Origin: Vavraia culicis subsp. floridensis
Taxonomy: Eukaryota; Microsporidia; Pleistophoridae
Assembly (NCBI RefSeq): GCF_000192795.1
Contig: NW_007360611.1
Coordinates: forward strand, 1 to 64,000
DNA: 64,000 nucleotides
Direction of reading: 5' to 3'
In this document: piece after piece, positions 19,159 to 30,346 of the stretch
How positions within the stretch are numbered: position 1 is the stretch's first letter
Layout: each line of letters begins with the position of its first letter
Made by a program: the position numbers and the translations under genes
Notes under the pieces: model-generated
What the model was told of the DNA's origin: nothing
Database searches by the model: none
What the model saw: the letters and a program-made list of their open reading frames with translations, nothing else

Positions 19159-21558
19159 TCATGACCGTTCCTTCCCTTCCAGCAGCTTAAGCACAGCGCT
19201 CTCATCCATCATCTTCTCCTGCTCCTTATTCGCCATTTTTCTGAAATACGCTTTTCCAATATTAACACACATATCCACGCTCAGTCCATCAACAACATCG
19301 TACTCATCGCCGTACTTGTACGAGTTGTACCTGTAATCTGCCATCACCATCAACCCGTAGTCGTTCTTTCCTCTGACCACTCTTCCAAGGCACTGCAGGG
19401 CATGCCTAAGCGCATCAAACTGCAGAAACGCATTTAAATTAATGTTTTGTTTCAAAAATTTGAGTCGCTCCTTGATGATTACGCTCTCCGTGAATGCGAA
19501 GGGTACGCCGATGAGCAGCACGCACCGTCCCTCCTCGTTCTTAAAGTCGATTCCTTCGCTCACCTTGCCTCGTGCCACGCAGAACATGATCGCGCCCCGT
19601 CCCTGCTTTATTGCTCGCTTGTAGTTCGCAAGCGCGTTTATGCTCTCTCCATAGTTTATGGTCTCTATAAAAATTAGTTTATGCAACTTCTTAATCATAA
19701 ATTCGCATTTAGAAATTATTTCGTGCATAAACACGTACGACGGAAAGAAGATGATCATACCATCCGGCACAACATCGCACAGGTCCTTGATGAGCGTGGC
19801 GTAGTTTCGGATTGTGCTGCTGCTTGCGCGTAGCTTGTACGATGAGCTCAGCAATGCGTGCTCAAAATCATTGGCCAGACCAGCATTGCGCGTGCTGCCG
19901 TGTGCATCCGTATTTGGCACGGTATCGTTGCTTTGCTTTATCTGCACTGTCTTGCTGCTCTCCAGCGACACATCGCTGCTCACATTGATCTGGTCATTTC
20001 CCTTGGAAACGATGAGCACCTCCTTCGTGCTGCCACGGATACTCACGCTCTTTCCGGTGATGCCTAGCAGTCGCATGTACACATCGAATGGTGTAAGCGT
20101 TCCGCTCGTGATCATAATGCTCTTGAACTTCAGGGCGCTCATCGCGATGCGCGAATCGTTGCAGCTGAGCGTAAGCTTGGGCGACAGGCTGTTGTTGCTT
20201 AGAAAGGGCTCAAACACCACCGAAAATGCGTTGCTGCCTGCGTACCGTGAGAGCGTGTCCATCATGTCTACAAGCACGTTCAACTTGTCCACGTTTTCGT
20301 CGAAAGGCAGTTTTATCATTTGGAAACGCTTCTTCAAGCACGAAAGTGTTCGTCTCGAGATGAACGTAAGGTTCTCCAGGCTGCACAGGAAGTTCTGTGG
20401 GGTGTTGATTGTGAGATGCGTGCTCTTCAGCTTTATGCGGAGGAACTCCAAGATTCTTTTGAGAATGCTCAGCACGTGCACGTCCTTTCTCAGATTACCC
20501 GGCCACTTTTTTTGGCTGAAGGTGCTCAGCGACTCAATATCGTGCGTCCTATCCGCGTGCTCTTTGTGTGATGCGCACGCATTCACCGTGTTCCCACTGC
20601 CCGTCTTTATCATGTCTTCCATCACCTCCAGTCCCTTGGAGCATCCATTCACCACGGACCGGCTAATCTCATAGCTGAACGCCTCCAAACACGCATTATC
20701 GATGTTATGTGCCTCATCAAATATGAGAATAGCGTTCATTGGCAAATTTATTTTTTCTTTGATCTTCGGATCAAGAACGTAATTGTACGTGAGAATGAGA
20801 AAATTTGATGAGGAGAGCGCCTTTCTTGTAAGAAAGTATGGACAGAACTTGAAGTGCTGGCCCTTCTGTTTGATTTGCTCGAAAGTGTAAATGCCGTCAA
20901 ATGAGAACGGAACTGATGCATTATTTGTGCTGCTGTTCTCAGACCCGGTGTTAACATGTTCAGTTTTTGGGTCACTACCCGCTGCTTTTGTGCTATTATC
21001 CCCAATTTTATCATCATAAACGCTCAGCTCCATTATATCGCTCAGCTCACCGATACTCTCCTCACCGTTTACTTCCACAGACGTATGCACGGCATAATCA
21101 TCACCCCGGTCCACGTTTTCAAGTATGTGATCGATCCTGTCGTAGTAACCACAGTTACCCACACTGAGCAGCTTCCTACACCCCATCTCAATATTCCCAT
21201 GAACCTCCTCATTCACGCAGAGATGCTTTCTGGACGTAAGTCCCAGTCCTAGGTACCTCACTTTCACGTGCTGCTTGACATACGAAATGAGCATTTGGAG
21301 CTCAAAAAGCGTCTTTTCGCTTTCCTGTACCGTCCTGGTGCAGTACACAAACCTAATGTCATCCTGCATGTGGTAAAGCTGGTACGAAACCGCTGCACTT
21401 AGGATACATATTGTTTTTCCTGAGCCTGCAGGCATTTCTATGAATAGGTTGCTTGTTGTTGTGAATGAGGCTATCGTTTCTTTGATGTACGAAAGCTGTT
21501 CTGGTGATATTGTCGGGTATGGGAAGTAAATCGGGATACTATCGATTTTGAACATCAT
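19159..21558 (-). CDS. RAD3: TFIIH helicase subunit XPD/Rad3
   Basis: XPD is the 5'-3' SF2 helicase of TFIIH, needed for nucleotide excision repair and, as a scaffold, for transcription initiation. The N-terminus (FPYPTISPEQLSYI) is characteristic. Walker A is AGSGKT (44-49) and the DEAH box is at 281-284. Candidate FeS-cluster cysteines are C114, C127, C136 and C239. The C-terminal helicase half carries SEGIDF, the LIGVPFAF block and CLGRVVRGKNDYG (motif VI). Between the third and fourth cysteines there is an acidic, Asn/Ser/Gly-rich insertion of about 70 residues that the family lacks. ACCCCACC precedes the ATG. RTEL1, FANCJ and Chl1 are less likely because the start and end match XPD. Confidence 0.93.
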   Translation of the reverse strand: MMFKIDSIPIYFPYPTISPEQLSYIKETIASFTTTSNLFIEMPAGSGKTICILSAAVSYQLYHMQDDIRFVYCTRTVQESEKTLFELQMLISYVKQHVKVRYLGLGLTSRKHLCVNEEVHGNIEMGCRKLLSVGNCGYYDRIDHILENVDRGDDYAVHTSVEVNGEESIGELSDIMELSVYDDKIGDNSTKAAGSDPKTEHVNTGSENSSTNNASVPFSFDGIYTFEQIKQKGQHFKFCPYFLTRKALSSSNFLILTYNYVLDPKIKEKINLPMNAILIFDEAHNIDNACLEAFSYEISRSVVNGCSKGLEVMEDMIKTGSGNTVNACASHKEHADRTHDIESLSTFSQKKWPGNLRKDVHVLSILKRILEFLRIKLKSTHLTINTPQNFLCSLENLTFISRRTLSCLKKRFQMIKLPFDENVDKLNVLVDMMDTLSRYAGSNAFSVVFEPFLSNNSLSPKLTLSCNDSRIAMSALKFKSIMITSGTLTPFDVYMRLLGITGKSVSIRGSTKEVLIVSKGNDQINVSSDVSLESSKTVQIKQSNDTVPNTDAHGSTRNAGLANDFEHALLSSSYKLRASSSTIRNYATLIKDLCDVVPDGMIIFFPSYVFMHEIISKCEFMIKKLHKLIFIETINYGESINALANYKRAIKQGRGAIMFCVARGKVSEGIDFKNEEGRCVLLIGVPFAFTESVIIKERLKFLKQNINLNAFLQFDALRHALQCLGRVVRGKNDYGLMVMADYRYNSYKYGDEYDVVDGLSVDMCVNIGKAYFRKMANKEQEKMMDESAVLKLLEGKERS

Positions 21559-21565
21559 TTTTGGT

Positions 21566-21569
21566 GGGG
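21566..21569 (-). promoter_or_regulatory. C-run initiation motif before XPD
   Basis: On the coding strand this reads CCCC, seven bases before the ATG, in the usual microsporidian position. Confidence 0.5.
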
Positions 21570-21876
21570 TGATGATAAAATGGATGTATGATTTGAGCGT
21601 TGGTCCGGGAGAAGAGGCCTCAGATCAACGGTGAACGGGCGAATAAATTTGGTGTACAAGTTTTAGGATGCAGGCCCTGCTTTCTACAGGTAAACGGCGG
21701 TGTGGCATAATAAAATGGATGTGAGAGGAATACGAGAAATAAAGAAGGAAGGAAAATTGCATGAGCAGTTTTTTACTGAAAATATGCTTGTTTACCACCA
21801 TGCCATTCAAACACTAAGCGTTTACTTCAATAAACCTAGTGTAAATTGAACAGGTCCACAGATCGGAAGGTTTGTA

Positions 21877-24822
21877 CTAGTTGTTTTGGTCTAACACCTC
21901 AAAGGTTAGAGGATTGAGAACAGTCAATCCACAAAGGGTGACGATTCCAAGGTATTCCAATGAATTGAAATCAACATGCTCAGCAAGCATCCGCGCAAAA
22001 TCAACAGATCCTTTTTCGGTCATGAACCCATCAGAATAGCGCGAATAGTCACGTTCTACCCCATCATAAATGTACAACTCGCGTATCTTCAGTTTATGCT
22101 CTGTTATTAACGAATGAATGATGGGTGCGTGGGTGTACCGTACCTGAATTGCTTCAAGCGAAGGCGGTAAAGAGCTGAGACAGCGTAACATTGCCAGATA
22201 ATTCGCTTCAATAACTAACACTCTTAGATTTGGTAGTGGAATACGTGTGACTGAATGGTAATATATATCCTCGACACTCCAGTACTTGCCACGTGTTGCG
22301 ATGCACGACAGTTCTAACAGTCTAATACCTGGTGGAAGACAGACAAAAAATTCAGTGGTAAGATTCTCTACGCATATTTTTAGGATTCGCAGATTTGCTA
22401 GGCTGCTGAGCGATTTCCAGTTTTCCTTCATAACCACGATGGCGCCCAAATCAAGCTCTTTGATGGTCTCGTGAACGAGCGTGCACCAGAGCGAGTTTAT
22501 AAGTAAACTGAGCTTCATATAGCTGATCAGATCAAGACGACTGTTCTGTTCATTTAGTGAATGCCTTGAGGATGAAACGGATGAACCTTCCGTATGCTCA
22601 TGATCAAAAAAGAACCATTTCAAGTCTTTGGCATAGCTCGCAACATCTCCGCTGTACTCGTATCCATCTTCATCGGTAATCTGCAAGTATTCGATTTTCA
22701 CAAAATTAGAAAACAACATTTCCATTTCATCAACACCGTTGCACACCCGGTGAAGATGCAAATGACGAACATGCACGGGTTCTGCAAATTTGAAACGAAT
22801 ATGCTCCTGGAGAGCAAAAGTTATCTTTACCTTGTCAAGCTGGTGTACCCTGGTAAGATCGATCATACCCGTGCACCGTTCAATAACAAGTTCTTTACAG
22901 CTCATGTTCACAGTTAGGGATGATTTCTTGTCGATAAACACGTATTTTAGGTCGATCTCTTCAAAAACATCCCGTAATACCACGTTGTCTCTGAAATTGA
23001 TTCCTGACAGCTCAATGTGCGATAATTCAGAATGTTTATCCTGGGTTGATGAGATTTTTAGTTTCATAGTCCGATCAATAAAGACTACTGTCCCGATGAA
23101 CGATGTCATATCCAATAAACCACGTGATTCCGATACCTCAACGTGCATATTGGTGCTTGAGAAAACTATACTTGTGCCCAAATCCAGCTCAACCATATGC
23201 AATATTACACTTCCTATGTCCGCATCAACAACTATCTGATCGAAAATCTGTGCACTCTTAAGCTCAAATAAGCTCTTTCCAGGCTCTTTCTTCTCGTAGT
23301 GCAGCTTACTCGTTGTATCTGTCCTCGTCAAAAGTATTTGACCGAAACCTGCTATACCCGATAAGTAAACGACCCCATATACGGATATCAAGCTAATGCA
23401 CTCGTAATCATTCTCTGGTAGGAAGATCAATGATCCGTTAATAGCGGAAGAACAAATTTCGATGTGCTTCTGCCGACCCATGAATGTTAAATCATTGTAA
23501 AACGTATTTTCGTTGTATTGTACACTCGCTGCATTCTGATACAGTTCGGTTACTGACCTAGCGAAAGAATTGTTAAAATTTGCTACTATTTGCGCTGCGT
23601 TGCAGGGCAAAGATGCGAGAAACTCGGCTGAACAGTCTGTGCATCTGATGACACTCAACGAATCAATACGGCTAAAGCATGACGAATCAATTGCTGTTGC
23701 AAATCTATTGAGCTCTAGAATGACCTTTTGAACCCTTCCACCCATTGAACATACAACATCAGATATTAGACCAATAGCGTGCACCAAAGTTTCTTTTTCT
23801 GATCGAGGGCTATTCCTTAAACTTCTAAATCCGATGCCCCCATAATCATCGCTATCACTCCCTGATGTACTATCGCTGCTATTACTCCTTAGATACTCAC
23901 AAGGGTCATCCTCTTCCAGCGTACCCTCAATTTCTTCTATACAAAGGGTCAAAGGATATTGAAAGTGATCATCACTCAACTGTTTCACAAGGATATCGGC
24001 ATTGTTAACCAATCTGTTATAGCTTATTTCCACGTGTGTGAACATAAACCTGAGAGAAAAATCAGCCAATTCTGCAACTATGAAGAGTTCTATAAACTCG
24101 TTGTCCTGATACCTAACCATAATCTCATCCTTATCACTAAACGAATAAAATTCGAGAATCCTATTAATAATTGACAAGAAACTATCGGAATTGGTACTTG
24201 AACTGAAAATGTGCGTTGATAGGTACTTGATCTTCTCATCAAATTTGCTTTTGTCCTGCGCAACATAGCATCTTTTCAGTTCGGCTGTCAGATCGGAGTT
24301 TTTCTGGAGATGAAAAACTACGGCTAGTGCACACAGTGCTTGTTTGTCTTTGAACGGAAAGAGCTGTACGAACATATCGTATATATCATCAAAGGTAAAG
24401 TCAGAAGCGGTGTGTCGTGATATATTCGAAATTTTCTTGAACAGAGACATCGAAAGCGGCACTTTCACGATCGTAAATGACATGTCGTTTACATTGGTGT
24501 CGATGAAATCTTGGTATGACTTACACTTACTCCCGCCCAACCCGAATATTTCACCGATGTAGCATGTAAAATGCTTTTTCCGAACTTCCGCAGTATTCTC
24601 TGATCCCTCAAGAACCGATTCGCTCTTCACCGATATCCTCAGTTCGCGAGGAACAGAAGAAACAACCTGGGTTGATTCACACGTGCTCAAATAATTTTCC
24701 AGCCCAGTCTCATGCAGATTATTAAATACGAGATACTCTTCGTTCTGTGTGTGCAAATTTGGAACGAACACCAGGACATATTTCATAGCCACCTTGATAT
24801 AATTGCATACGTCAAATTGCAT
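21877..24822 (-). CDS. Giant leucine-rich-repeat protein, paralogue A
   Basis: The product has about 981 residues with irregular leucine-rich repeats over most of its length (motifs such as LEYLGIVTLCGLTVLNPL and LRILKICVENLTTEF). The N-terminal ~300 residues are helical and not repeat-like. There is no signal peptide or transmembrane helix. The start is revised to the eighth methionine-frame residue (position 24822). From there the first 39 residues align without gaps to the start of the protein at 48437-51961 (MQ...Y-IF/VF-N/K-L). Such large LRR families are known in expanded microsporidian genomes. Function is unknown; protein-protein recognition is the general LRR role. An acidic Ser-rich stretch (SNSSDSTSGSDSDD) lies near residue 310. 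Confidence 0.85.
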   Translation of the reverse strand: MQFDVCNYIKVAMKYVLVFVPNLHTQNEEYLVFNNLHETGLENYLSTCESTQVVSSVPRELRISVKSESVLEGSENTAEVRKKHFTCYIGEIFGLGGSKCKSYQDFIDTNVNDMSFTIVKVPLSMSLFKKISNISRHTASDFTFDDIYDMFVQLFPFKDKQALCALAVVFHLQKNSDLTAELKRCYVAQDKSKFDEKIKYLSTHIFSSSTNSDSFLSIINRILEFYSFSDKDEIMVRYQDNEFIELFIVAELADFSLRFMFTHVEISYNRLVNNADILVKQLSDDHFQYPLTLCIEEIEGTLEEDDPCEYLRSNSSDSTSGSDSDDYGGIGFRSLRNSPRSEKETLVHAIGLISDVVCSMGGRVQKVILELNRFATAIDSSCFSRIDSLSVIRCTDCSAEFLASLPCNAAQIVANFNNSFARSVTELYQNAASVQYNENTFYNDLTFMGRQKHIEICSSAINGSLIFLPENDYECISLISVYGVVYLSGIAGFGQILLTRTDTTSKLHYEKKEPGKSLFELKSAQIFDQIVVDADIGSVILHMVELDLGTSIVFSSTNMHVEVSESRGLLDMTSFIGTVVFIDRTMKLKISSTQDKHSELSHIELSGINFRDNVVLRDVFEEIDLKYVFIDKKSSLTVNMSCKELVIERCTGMIDLTRVHQLDKVKITFALQEHIRFKFAEPVHVRHLHLHRVCNGVDEMEMLFSNFVKIEYLQITDEDGYEYSGDVASYAKDLKWFFFDHEHTEGSSVSSSRHSLNEQNSRLDLISYMKLSLLINSLWCTLVHETIKELDLGAIVVMKENWKSLSSLANLRILKICVENLTTEFFVCLPPGIRLLELSCIATRGKYWSVEDIYYHSVTRIPLPNLRVLVIEANYLAMLRCLSSLPPSLEAIQVRYTHAPIIHSLITEHKLKIRELYIYDGVERDYSRYSDGFMTEKGSVDFARMLAEHVDFNSLEYLGIVTLCGLTVLNPLTFEVLDQNN

Positions 24823-27501
24823 GGTGCTGGTGATAGCTCGCATATTTATACTTTTGTGTTAATTAATAATTCTTTTTGTGAGCGCTCATTTATGAATAAT
24901 GCGTATCTCATAGAGCTAATTTTCATGTCATTAGACAGAAAAGGCATTTTAATATTATTTGATTGGCCTCATTACTTCTGTCGTAAAATGGAAAAAAACA
25001 TGGTTATTGGCAAGAAATGCATTCTTTCTTCAAAATAACCTTTTCATTTTTAGCATTCAATATCTCATATTTTACCTTTTGTGGTAATGAGTGCAAAATA
25101 AATATTTTGTTGAAGATCGTGGTTCTATGTGTATTAGTCGATCACATCTCAGAAAAAGAGTAAAAAGGTTTGATATTTGGACCGGGTGAGAAAGTAAAGT
25201 ATTTTATTCTTTGGGAAAGCGAGCAATTTTGATAAATTAGCCGAAAAGTTTCTGCTTCTAATGTATTCGTATTACAGCGCTTATTAAGAAAATTAAAATG
25301 TGCTTTAAGGAGTAAATATCATGAAGAAAGGAGCTAGAAAATTACGGTGCTTGTTAAATGGAAGAGTGATATTGTAAAAGTCTGTTAGTACGAACCTGCT
25401 ATTCGGATAATAAACCATTATTAATATTTCTGACAGAGTTGCTTATAATTGCTACTTAAGCAGGTAAATAATCCGGTATTGGCATGCGAAATGATAATTT
25501 AAACAACTACACGCCTGTTTCAGTATAAAACGTGAAATTATAGAATGATGAGTGCCAATGATACGTTGCAGTTTAATTGTAATTGTTATGGGGAAATGTT
25601 CTATTTACTGCTGATATCGGGATCGTAATTTTAGTAGTCTATCTCTAACTTTGCGCTCATATTCGGGTTCTTGATGGCAATGCCACAAGATGATGTTCCT
25701 TTATCTATTTTTTACCATATTTCAATTGAATTGTCACACTAAGAATCCTCCACTATTCTGCTATTTCTCCGTATTCTACATTTTCTTTGTTTGTGAACGG
25801 TTTTCTACACCTATTAAACGTGGTTTAGTGAACACATCCTCATCTCATTGCGCTAAACTTTTTTGTTAATGCTCCTTTTCACACGCTCTCTTATCTTTCC
25901 ATTCCCATGGGGTGCAATCATAGTGACCGAATATCCGCTGATACGCACTCTAAAATTTCCTTTATTTTTTCGTTGTCTTTTCTCCTCATTTAACACATTT
26001 TGCGCAATTAACTCATTTCTTCCTTTTAATTGCTTCAAAATGCTCAATGCATGTTATGTGGTGTACAATTTTCTTTTTTTACCTAATTTTTTCATTATTT
26101 TTCTACCTAAAGAAAAACTTTATTTGATGTTGATATGAACGAGTAATAAGTCCAAAAAGTTTATTATTAAGTTCATTGCGATGCTCAATTGTTATTTATT
26201 CTGGTGCTATCATGTTTCCTAGCTCTCCTCAGTATCTGAAGAACTGCCGTAGCTTATTCCATTTTGAGCATAATTTTTATTGCTTTACGCCTAAAATGAT
26301 CGATCAAAAACCAAATTTATGTTTCTTGAGCATCTGAAGTATCACAACCTTATTCAAGGTTTTGTGATCGATCCAACGTAACCGCATCCTTCTTTGGTTT
26401 TTGCCTTAGCATGCACGCACTTTTTACTGCTTCTTCGATATGCGTTGTGCTAGCCACCTCTTCTAACCGTTTCCCATCTCATACCTGGCTGTCTTTAGCC
26501 CTCTCATATTTATTTCACAAATTCTCTCGTTCATCCACCATTCCATTAACTCTGTAGTTCTCGTACTTCCTGTGAAGTGCCTTGATATTCGTGTTTCTCC
26601 TCCTTTATTGAATCGTAAGGTATATCCTGTTATGCACTTGTTCAATCATTAAACTGTTGAATTTGCCGTTCTCACGAATTCACTGCTAACCGCTTGTTCA
26701 AAAATTTTTTGACCCTTTTTAGCTGCACTTTGTCCATGCCAGTTCCAAAGTACTTTTCATTAATTCATTTAATACGTTTCCTCCACGAACAAGATCAGCA
26801 GCCACCTTTTCCTGGCGGGCTAGAATGGTGCGTTGTTTGAACGCTGTGGTATGAGGAGATGAACAATGTGCGTTTATAAAAAATACAAATGTGGAGCAAT
26901 AGCTACCAATAGAACACGGTGTGAATACCTGAACCAAAGCATTTTATATGCCGTGGAAGAGGAAACCATTTTAACACACCTACTGGAAGAGAGGAAGAAG
27001 CCTTTACTCCGTACTACCATTTTTATTTTACTCGACCTGCTACTCATAGTGTGCAGTACCACGGAATTGTTGGCTTTTAAGTCATATCCTATCCTATGAG
27101 TTAATCTTTATAGATCATTCAATTTGGCGTGATGGTTTATTGCATGGTCACTTCCCAGAAATGGACACAGCAAAGAGTGTGATGTAAAAGATGGCGTTAA
27201 TCATACCGTTCTACCGATACTTTTCTTCGAATACGGATGATCACGATTCACGTTACGGTAATTAAAACGAAGATCAATTAATACCTGTGTTTTAGTCTGC
27301 CAGTGTTATTCAGCATTTTAATTAAGCTCATTAACACACATCTATATATTTTTGCAGATGCCATCTAAATCGGCACGAATAACTTTGCTGCAGCGCATGC
27401 ACCTCATGAATTGTTCTCCACCATAGCGATGACTCAACTCAGCGCATATGCTACGTATCCTTCACGAATATCTTTTCAATTGCAGGACGATAGTCGCCAT
27501 T
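24823..27501. other. Long AT-rich spacer with decayed coding traces
   Basis: The first kilobase shows nothing. From about 25850 to 26940 the minus strand carries short broken frames with protein-like composition, listed as a pseudogene candidate. A second inverted pair (26298-26312 and 26358-26373, one-base indel) lies inside it. Confidence 0.5.
25853..26937 (-). pseudogene. Degenerate minus-strand coding region, possibly an old mobile element
   Basis: Several short minus-strand frames (26937-26719, 26645-26463, 26047-25853) look like natural protein: Lys/Arg/Glu-rich, for example RQEKVAADLVRGGNVLNEL and NEEKRQRKNKGNFRVRISG. Frames change after a few dozen codons; after ELAWTK the sense appears to continue one frame over as AAKKGQKIFEQAV. 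I do not recognise the family. The length and decay fit a dead transposable element or a dead lineage-specific gene. No terminal repeats were identified. Confidence 0.3.
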
Positions 27502-28404
27502 CTATCTAAAAAACAAGCTTTTTAGATCATAACCAGGTGCTTGATCATCTACGGCTACGAACAGTTTAAAATTTTCTTTTCTTACCTCTCCATCCACCAT
27601 CAGCACAGATGCTATATTCCCGCATCTATAACAGTAGTTAGGTGCTGACCACACGGTTGCCACACTCTCATCCTTAAAGTTAAATTTGTAGCCTTCCATT
27701 ACCAGTTGGTGCGAACGTATGATCTTCTGCAGTTGATTTACCATGAGGAACTTTATCACCACATCGTTACCATACGCACATCCGGTTCCTCGCACGTTTG
27801 TTGTAAAACCTGGCTGCTGCGATGGATCGGACCATAGCAAATCACCAATTTTGCTTTTCTCGGGTGCCTTGTAAAACCTTGGCATCTTGATGAAATCATC
27901 CAGGTTTATTATACTGGACGAAATCCCCCCGTGCACACAGAAAAGCCTCCCATCAACGATACATCCAAGCACAAGATATTCGAACACCTCACAAAATGCA
28001 CGATATACCGCCAGGTCTCCATACTTCTTGCGCACTTCATCGCTGAATCCGTATATAGAACTAATCTTGTTACTTTCGTGGTTGCCACGCAGAATTGTCA
28101 TGTTGTCAGGATACATCACCTTGTATATCAAAAGTAGAGAGAGCGTTTCTACCGAGTGAACACCCCGATCGACATAATCACCAAGAAATACGTAACGCGT
28201 GTGCTTGGGCGAACCGAATTTCTTGAAAATGTTCAGAAGGTCAAAGAATTGACCGTGAATGTCGCCAACAATGGTGATAGGCGAAGATTTCGAGGGGATG
28301 TTAGGCTCATTCACAAGTATGGATATTGCTTTTGTGCACAGATGGTCTATTTCTTGGGCTGAAAGGATCTGGCCGTTGAGTATTTTCGATTCCAGAACAT
28401 CCAT
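27502..28404 (-). CDS. PP2A-family Ser/Thr phosphatase catalytic subunit (PP6/Sit4-like)
   Basis: This metallophosphatase acts with regulatory subunits in cell-cycle and secretory signalling. The revised 300-residue product has GDIHGQ, GDYVDRG, RGNHES, FCVHGGIS and WSAPNYCYRCGN, all in order and spacing normal for PP2A/PP4/PP6. The segment after the last motif (CGNIASVLMV...KLFVAV) is closest to PP6/Sit4. The start at 28404 follows a CCCC motif and matches family length; the longer frame upstream is unlike the family. The C-terminus ends in SLFFR instead of the conserved YFL tripeptide carrying the methylated leucine. Confidence 0.9.
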   Translation of the reverse strand: MDVLESKILNGQILSAQEIDHLCTKAISILVNEPNIPSKSSPITIVGDIHGQFFDLLNIFKKFGSPKHTRYVFLGDYVDRGVHSVETLSLLLIYKVMYPDNMTILRGNHESNKISSIYGFSDEVRKKYGDLAVYRAFCEVFEYLVLGCIVDGRLFCVHGGISSSIINLDDFIKMPRFYKAPEKSKIGDLLWSDPSQQPGFTTNVRGTGCAYGNDVVIKFLMVNQLQKIIRSHQLVMEGYKFNFKDESVATVWSAPNYCYRCGNIASVLMVDGEVRKENFKLFVAVDDQAPGYDLKSLFFR

Positions 28405-29132
28405 CAGGGGTGTGCAAGTGAAAGTAATTAGAAGTTGGTGAATTTGACTTGGCACCCTACAAATCGTGGAGATAAGACGGCTTGGCACAGCTACGATTTC
28501 TGATGCTGTGCTAGTAACATATGTGTGAACGTAGCAAGCGGTATGCAGTAGGTTCGTGATTATGGGAATATGTGCAGAGTGATTCAATAACAATAAATTT
28601 GTCTGTTACTGCAACTACATCATTATTACGGCAATATTTCTGCGATATAACGCTGAGTATAGCCATAGTAGTTCTCTGTTCCCAGGTCATTGGTGTCAAC
28701 AGAATGCTATTGGCATGATAGCAAAATATCCGTATTCATACGGCACACTGCATCCTTAAACACAGGAATGAATTCAGCATGCAGCCAGAATCACTAACTG
28801 ATCTAAACAAAGCGGATGAAACAAAACAGAGCGCTGTAGTTTAGATCGCAGCTGCCTAGAACAATGCATTCATTCAGGTGGTGTGTTGTATTTCATAACA
28901 AATATATTTTGGTGAAAAAGTTGCAGTCTCGATCTGCACTTCTCATTGCTTTGGCTACCACGGCACTATTCCATTACAAGAATGTATACTATAAAAAAAT
29001 TGGATGCTTTAACTACCGCGTTTGGACGGCTGAATTACACAAGACGAGCTAAATACTGCGACCTATACAATTTGAATAAAGGTGTATATCACATGATAAA
29101 CCGTTAAATACCGGAAATTAATCGTAAATATT
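28405..29132. other. Intergenic spacer
   Basis: No gene, repeat or RNA recognised. Confidence 0.55.
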
Positions 29133-29390
29133 TTACTCAGACACTTCTTTGCTATCATTCATACCTTTATTGCTCAGCTCATCTATTTTTGAGCATTTGT
29201 CATTCAAACGTACCAATTCCTGGTACATTCTCTCATACTCGTCATCGTCCAAAGGATAGTCCCGGCTTAACACCTCCTCTTGTCTCCTCAATATGCTTTC
29301 CTTTACTTTTTTATACGCCAAGGACTTATTCTTCGTCTGTTTCAGTGTTAGAAAAAATAAGTGAAGATCAGGAAGGCGGCCACGCAGCAT
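29133..29390 (-). CDS. Small charged helical protein, unknown
   Basis: The 85-residue product is mostly helical and charged (AYKKVKESILRRQEEVLSRD, then YERMYQELVRLNDKCSKIDE). It could be a short coiled-coil subunit of a larger complex. A CCCCC run three bases before the ATG supports a real gene. I do not recognise the family. Confidence 0.55.
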   Translation of the reverse strand: MLRGRLPDLHLFFLTLKQTKNKSLAYKKVKESILRRQEEVLSRDYPLDDDEYERMYQELVRLNDKCSKIDELSNKGMNDSKEVSE

Positions 29391-30346
29391 AAAGGGGGAT
29401 GCTTGAATTTTGGTTATAATTTAACCGTTTATAAGAAAACAACTCACATGCTCATGTGCTATTTTCACGACATAAAGCCAAAGAAGCGTATCTAGGATAT
29501 GAAATTTGTCTATATAAAAGGATGGTCAGAATATTAGTGTTTAATCATTTATTGCATTAGTCTCGTGTTCTAATACGATGTAATACGGTAAATATGCGAT
29601 ACTGTGGATAGCTTTGCATTTTTTGAGCGTACTCGCGGCTGAAAGCGTCAAGGTGATGTATCGCTCGTCCTGTACGTTTATACCATGAGATCACCTTTAC
29701 ACACAGTTCGTGGTAAAAATTTTCATAAGCAGTGCTATTTGCACATGATTTTCTGGTTTCTAAAATCGATCACAACTCATATCACAGGCCTTGAAGAAAG
29801 CAAGATTCAATTTATCGTTGTACTTACACGATTTCTCTGTTTGGCACAGCCATGCTTTGATTGTATTCTAAAATATCCGCGATTGAAGTTATTTCTTGTC
29901 TCGAGATGTTCCATTATAAACACCTGAATGGTTTCAAAACATGCTCAATACCACATATTTACGTAAACTAAGGCATTTAAACGACCATTGACTGAAGCGA
30001 TAGCTTGTATCAGGTAAAAGTTAGTTTATCACGGACCCTAAGAAAACCCCGAATTGCTGAACCGTGTATTGAAATGAAACGGGAAATAAACAACAGACCA
30101 GTAAAACTTTGTTGCGCATACAACATAAATCGCAGACAAATGAGCATAGTAAACGTGATATACCCGGCAATCGGCATCTCTATTTGGTAAGACATATGAG
30201 TGACGTAAAAGCTGTGGCTGAGAACGGAAGACAAAATACCAAAATAATCTGTTCAAAGCGGCCTCATTTTTTGCTCTTGTATCTAATCGTAGATATCTAT
30301 CGCTTGTACGAAGACATCTTTTCTTATTCGAGGCGCTACCTACCCT
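29391..30346. other. Intergenic spacer between divergent small genes
   Basis: Nothing recognisable beyond the likely promoters of the flanking genes. Confidence 0.5.
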
